Below, piece after piece: positions 4,978-7,784 of a stretch of DNA of 7,784 bases. This DNA is from an uncultured bacterium (GTDB taxonomy: Bacteria; Patescibacteriota; Minisyncoccia; Phycocordibacterales; CAIZLB01): NCBI GenBank assembly GCA_937873535.1, contig CALMYA010000024.1, positions 1 through 7,784 on the forward strand, in the 5' to 3' direction. Under the pieces are notes generated by a model that did not search any database, was not told where the DNA came from, and saw only the letters and a program-made list of their open reading frames with translations. Position 1 is the stretch's first letter, and every line of letters starts with the position of its first letter. Position numbers and translations under genes: made by a program.

Positions 4978-6366
4978 TTATAAAAGATTGACAGTATCCC
5001 CTTCTTCAGGATGTACAGCGTCTACACCAAGATAATCGCGAAGCCTCTGAGCCAGAAAAAGCGAAGCCTTAGTTTCGCCCATTACTACAAAAACTTTTTT
5101 AACCTGCGCCGCAGCTTTATCGACAAATTCAATAAGGTGGTCTGAATCTTTGTGTGAAGAATAACCATCTATCTGCTCTATTTTTGCTCTTACATGAATT
5201 TTTGTTCCGAGTATTTCTACTTCTTTCGCCCCTTCCTGAATTGTGCGGCCAAGTGTACCCACCGCCTGATAACCTATAAAAACAATAGTGTTTTTAGGGT
5301 CGGCCAAATAATGCATTTCATGATGCTGAATGCGGCCCCCCGTAGACATACCCGAACCGGCCATAATAATTTTAGGCGACGGCGAATGTGCTATAGCTTT
5401 CGATTCATCGGCGGTGCTTACAACATGCAAGCTTGGGAAAGAAAAAATATGATGACCTTTATGAATTTCTGCTTGTGCTGCTTCATTCAGGTTTTCAGTC
5501 ATAACCTCATACACTTCAGTTAATCGCTCTGCCAAGGGCGAATCCATATATATTGGCACTCGCGGCACTTGGTGCGTTTCCATTAGCTTGTGTATTTCAA
5601 ACAATATTTCTTGCGTCTTTTCTAATGAAAATATTGGCATCATCAAAACGCCACCTTTTACGGTATTTTCTTTTATTGCAGCCGTAAGCTTTGCTAGGCG
5701 TACTTCACGCTCTTCGTGGTTTCGGTCGCCATAAACACTTTCCATCACAATATAATCGGCATCGGTTATGTCTTCGGTATCACGAAGAAGCGGCGTAGGG
5801 CTGTTACCCAAATCGCCCGTAAACACTATTTTTGTAGGCTTCTCTCCCGCCGCCTGTTCAGCTGTGTATGTAAGTTCATACATAGATGAACCAAGAACAT
5901 GGCCGGCATCTTTTAAATACACCGAGTAACCCGGCATTATTTCTTTAGAATGATGATAAGGGATTGTTTGCCACAGTGAGAGCGCTTCGTGAACGTCTTT
6001 TTCTTCATACAAAGGCGGCTGTTTTGTACGAGATGCTTCATGCTGAGTGAGCTTCAGTGCGTCATCAAGCATAAATTCGGCAAGCCTCTTTGTTTCGGGT
6101 GTCGAATAAATTACCCCCCTGAAACCATCTTTTACAAGTTTTGGCACACGACCGATGTGGTCCATATGAGCGTGAGTAATTAACAATGCATCCATGTCAG
6201 CAGGTTTGTATGGAAAAGAGCTTTTGTTGAAATCGGCAGCCTCATGTGTTCCCTGCTCAAGACCGCAGTCTACGAGGATTGAAGCTTTTTCTCCTTGCAA
6301 CAAGAAGTTCGCGCCTGTTACCGAACCTACGCCGCCGCAAAATTTTAGTGTTAAATGTTTTGCCAT
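4978..6366 (-). CDS. Beta-CASP metallo-beta-lactamase ribonuclease-like protein (CPSF/YSH1 type)
   Basis: 462 residues, the normal length for bacterial beta-CASP proteins such as TTHA0252 of Thermus, which are zinc-dependent RNases. The metallo-beta-lactamase motifs are complete: Asp33 (LVDCG), THAHMDHIG (64-72), His156 (AGHVLGSS) and Asp185 (FTGDLGN). The beta-CASP domain inserted after it has motif A Glu209 (MESVYGDR), a PIFSLEKTQEI helix (244-254), YMDSPLAERLTEVY (273-286), motif B region AGSGMSTGGRIQHHEMHYL (336-354) and motif C His405 (DGYSSHKD). All metal ligands look intact, so an active RNase is expected, probably acting in cytoplasmic mRNA or rRNA processing. It lies 27 bases behind the VanZ-like gene and abuts the methyltransferase gene. 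The upstream gap is extremely A/T-rich with several overlapping TATAAT-like words and no Shine-Dalgarno. Confidence 0.93.
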   Translation of the reverse strand: MAKHLTLKFCGGVGSVTGANFLLQGEKASILVDCGLEQGTHEAADFNKSSFPYKPADMDALLITHAHMDHIGRVPKLVKDGFRGVIYSTPETKRLAEFMLDDALKLTQHEASRTKQPPLYEEKDVHEALSLWQTIPYHHSKEIMPGYSVYLKDAGHVLGSSMYELTYTAEQAAGEKPTKIVFTGDLGNSPTPLLRDTEDITDADYIVMESVYGDRNHEEREVRLAKLTAAIKENTVKGGVLMMPIFSLEKTQEILFEIHKLMETHQVPRVPIYMDSPLAERLTEVYEVMTENLNEAAQAEIHKGHHIFSFPSLHVVSTADESKAIAHSPSPKIIMAGSGMSTGGRIQHHEMHYLADPKNTIVFIGYQAVGTLGRTIQEGAKEVEILGTKIHVRAKIEQIDGYSSHKDSDHLIEFVDKAAAQVKKVFVVMGETKASLFLAQRLRDYLGVDAVHPEEGDTVNLL

Positions 6367-6393
6367 TATAATTATATTATTTTATGCATAGTG

Positions 6394-6759
6394 TTAAAGT
6401 TTTCGCCATATTAGATACGCTATTGAACCACCCAAAAGATCATCAATGAGGTCTTTTATAGTATCGATAATGTACTTCTGATCAAAAAAAGTAACAGCGC
6501 CTGTACCAATTTCCAATACTTCCCAACTTATACCTATAACCAGTACAGTAAGAAGAAAATTCTTCCACGACTCATTAAACCCAAAAAACTTAAGGCCTAC
6601 ACCGGCGAACAACCCAGACATTACTCCCCCCAATATGTGTATTGGTATGTCTATGTTTGGTAATGTCCAATATAAATAGAAGTAATCAGCAACAAGGTGC
6701 GCGCCGATAGCTATAAAAGATGAGGCGAGAGCGAGGTAAAATCGGGCGCGTAGAGACAT
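6394..6759 (-). CDS. Small VanZ/DUF2238-like integral membrane protein
   Basis: 121 residues with four likely membrane segments: about 7-24, 37-58, 66-86 and 103-117. Polar residues recur inside or at the edges of the helices: DIPIHILGG (37-45), ISWEVLEIG (77-85) and IDTIKDLIDDLLGG (98-111). The His-Gly-Gly, Trp-Glu-x-x-Glu and Asp-rich D(T)xxDL..(N/D)xxGG pattern resembles the YjdF/DUF2238 and VanZ-like membrane families. That is recognition by pattern only, and the function of those families is poorly defined. The in-frame codon four triplets upstream is a stop, so the ATG at 6759 is the only good start. It is the first gene after the structured non-coding region and precedes the beta-CASP gene by 27 bases, so it probably heads a three-gene transcription unit. 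Confidence 0.7.
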   Translation of the reverse strand: MSLRARFYLALASSFIAIGAHLVADYFYLYWTLPNIDIPIHILGGVMSGLFAGVGLKFFGFNESWKNFLLTVLVIGISWEVLEIGTGAVTFFDQKYIIDTIKDLIDDLLGGSIAYLIWRKL

Positions 6760-6810
6760 GGGAGTATATTAACACATTCACCTCCATATTAAGACATCGT
6801 AATTTTTACA

Positions 6811-6850
6811 GCAAAAAAACCGCACGCCGTATTGACGCCCGGTTCCTTTG
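6811..6850 (-). terminator. Intrinsic terminator or attenuator upstream of the VanZ-like gene
   Basis: On the minus strand AAAGGAACCG (6849-6840) can pair with CGGTTTTTTT (6822-6813), a 10-bp stem with two G-U pairs; the intervening 17 bases pair only partly. The stem ends in a seven-T run. The left arm also forms the 3' side of an alternative hairpin (6859-6841), so the two structures exclude each other. It lies about 50 bases before the VanZ-like ATG. Confidence 0.6.
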
Positions 6851-6960
6851 GTAGGTACCACATATCAGACCTAGCATTACGCTAAGTGGGTTCTCTGTGT
6901 CAGAGGCTAAAGCCGCTGATCAACGGACACTATGTGCCACTCCGAGATCCCTGATGATTT
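6811..6960 (-). ncRNA. Candidate structured RNA or leader, family unknown
   Basis: About 150 bases with no open frame, more G/C-rich than the A/T-rich flanks, and dense in local complementarity on the minus strand. Stems seen: 6938-6934 with 6930-6925 (one bulge); 6918-6912 with 6907-6901 around TTTA (one mismatch); CTCTG-ACA-CAGAG (6905-6893), which competes with it; CTTAGC-GTAAT-GCTAGG (6886-6870); 6859-6853 with 6847-6841 around ACCAA (one mismatch); and a final T7 terminator. This fits either an independent small RNA or a cis-acting leader for the downstream VanZ-like operon. I checked by eye for tmRNA, RNase P RNA, SRP RNA, tRNA and common riboswitch cores and found none; a divergent 6S-like RNA cannot be excluded. 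The 5' end is not defined. Confidence 0.45.
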
Positions 6961-7142
6961 AGTAAAGAAGTTGAATGTGATACCTGAGTTAATTATTACT
7001 CTCTGATACACTTTTGTAAAATAGTTATGCACCTTTCCCGGCTATTTTACTCATTTACAATCAAAAAATATTTGTCGTAATTCAAAACATCAAAAGCGCG
7101 CCTTAAAATAAACTTTTTTATGATATTGACAGCGTTTCCCGT
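6961..7142. other. A/T-rich intergenic stretch behind ndk
   Basis: No gene is supported here. It holds a 9-bp perfect inverted repeat (GTAAAATAG, 7016-7024 and 7042-7050; 17-base loop), T-rich stretches, and no convincing terminator directly behind ndk; the weak AAGG/CTTT stem near 7094-7106 is not enough. The promoter of the structured RNA probably lies here, but no clear -35/-10 pair was found. Confidence 0.5.
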
Positions 7143-7760
7143 TTATTCTCCAAAGATACTTTCCATTGTTTTTGAATAGAGAATTTGTTCCTGTATAAGT
7201 TTGTAGTCGATAATTTCTTCAGATTTGAACCAATGCGCAATTTCGTCTTCTGCTTCTTTCACAGAACCGGAAGCGTGCACCAAATTTCTTATAGATCGGT
7301 CATCAGTTTCAGACATTGGGTACGAATCGAGAACGAAATCGCCGCGTATTGTGCCAACATCAGAAGTAAGCGGCTCCGTTCCTCCTGTAATTTTACGCAC
7401 AATTTTTACCGCATGCGCCCCTTGCCACACCATGGCAACAATAGGGCCGCTCGTAATGTATTTAGCTAACCGGCGTAAAAGGTCATTTGATAAAGCAATA
7501 GGGTCATTTGTCGGCGGAGTAAGGCCTTTATCGATAAAACCTTGGATGCTTTTTTTACCTGTAATTTCTTTCCATGATGGGTCTAGAGTGTAATGTTTTT
7601 CTACCATTTCTTCGGTAGGCACCATTAACTTAAGAGCCACAAGCTTAAGACCAACCCTTTCATATCTTTTAATTATTTCGCCTATAAGTGAGCGTTGAAC
7701 TCCATCTGGCTTAATAATTACAAAAGTTCGTTCATATTTATGGTGTGTAGGGTTTGACAT
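7143..7760 (-). CDS. ndk: Nucleoside diphosphate kinase, long form
   Basis: Transfers the gamma-phosphate from NTPs to NDPs through a phospho-histidine, balancing cytoplasmic NTP and dNTP pools. Key parts are present: ERTFVIIKPDGVQR (10-23, Lys17 at the phosphate site), YITSGPIVAMVWQG (101-114), Arg122, GTIRGDF (136-142) and the active-site NLVHASGS (159-166) with His162. At 205 residues it is about 60 longer than the usual ~140. The excess is a ~40-residue insert after HY (58-98, DPSWKEITGKK...TPPTNDPIA), a short insert before the active site (DSYPMSETDD, 145-154) and a longer C-terminal tail (181-205). All catalytic residues are kept, so it should be active. There is no Shine-Dalgarno; a TGC-TTAAAT box precedes the ATG by six bases. 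Confidence 0.95.
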   Translation of the reverse strand: MSNPTHHKYERTFVIIKPDGVQRSLIGEIIKRYERVGLKLVALKLMVPTEEMVEKHYTLDPSWKEITGKKSIQGFIDKGLTPPTNDPIALSNDLLRRLAKYITSGPIVAMVWQGAHAVKIVRKITGGTEPLTSDVGTIRGDFVLDSYPMSETDDRSIRNLVHASGSVKEAEDEIAHWFKSEEIIDYKLIQEQILYSKTMESIFGE

Positions 7761-7775
7761 GCGTCTATTTAAGCA
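7761..7775 (-). promoter_or_regulatory. Possible extended -10 box for leaderless ndk
   Basis: On the minus strand TG (7775-7774), one base, TTAAAT (7772-7767), six bases, then ATG at 7760. The hexamer is a weaker match to TATAAT than at the LOG-like and ccdA-like genes, but the geometry is the same. The -35 region lies outside the window. Confidence 0.35.
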
Positions 7776-7784
7776 TTTTTTGGA

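Noticed and set aside
6811..6960. tmRNA, tRNA, RNase P RNA or SRP RNA
   Set aside because: No TTCGAC D-loop analogue, no GGTTCGAATCC-type T arm with CCA, no RNase P or SRP core sequences on either strand.
7016..7050. 9-bp inverted repeat as a terminator for ndk
   Set aside because: The stem is A/T-only apart from its ends, has a 17-base loop, and lacks a following T-run on the minus strand.
7126..7160. Plus-strand promoter with a perfect TTGACA at 7126
   Set aside because: The nearest -10-like word (GATACT, 7155) is 23 bases away and it would read antisense into ndk.
1..7784. CRISPR array, transposon, prophage or origin of replication
   Set aside because: No regularly spaced repeats, transposase, integrase or DnaA-box cluster were seen; the gene content is ordinary chromosomal.

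Overview
The window looks like a chromosomal segment of a Patescibacteria/CPR bacterium, most likely Parcubacteria. This is an inference from overall character: compact single-domain proteins, small ribosomal proteins, a long-form nucleoside diphosphate kinase, almost no Shine-Dalgarno sequences in front of the genes, and several starts that sit 6-7 bases behind a -10-like box, as in leaderless mRNAs. TAA, TAG and TGA all serve as stops, so the code looks standard. No tRNA, rRNA, CRISPR array, insertion sequence or phage gene was recognised.

Layout. Bases 1-1185 (minus strand) hold a CcdA-type membrane thiol-redox transporter and, overlapping its stop codon, the start of a membrane-anchored extracytoplasmic protein cut by the window edge. 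The CcdA protein appears circularly permuted: the helix with the SPCxLPLxPG motif, normally first, is last. Bases 1186-2067 (minus) encode a MOSC-domain protein with a long unrecognised C-terminal part, followed by its own terminator. A divergent intergenic region with a 25-bp inverted repeat leads to the plus-strand translation operon infC-rpmI-rplT (IF3, L35, L20; 2261-3504). The rpmI start lies directly behind two tetraloop hairpins, a plausible site for L20 autoregulation. A perfect 19-bp bidirectional terminator closes this operon.

The rest is on the minus strand, in transcription order: ndk (7143-7760); a 380-base non-coding stretch with a candidate structured RNA ending in an intrinsic terminator; a small VanZ/DUF2238-like membrane protein; a beta-CASP metallo-beta-lactamase RNase-like protein; an O-methyltransferase whose ATG directly follows the stop of the previous gene; and a LOG/SLOG-type Rossmann protein that ends inside the terminator shared with rplT.

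How they may work together: infC-rpmI-rplT is a classic translation operon. CcdA and the secreted neighbour probably form one extracytoplasmic thiol-redox unit. The VanZ-like/beta-CASP/methyltransferase set is probably one transcription unit, possibly controlled by the structured leader; the joint role of those three proteins is not evident from the sequence.
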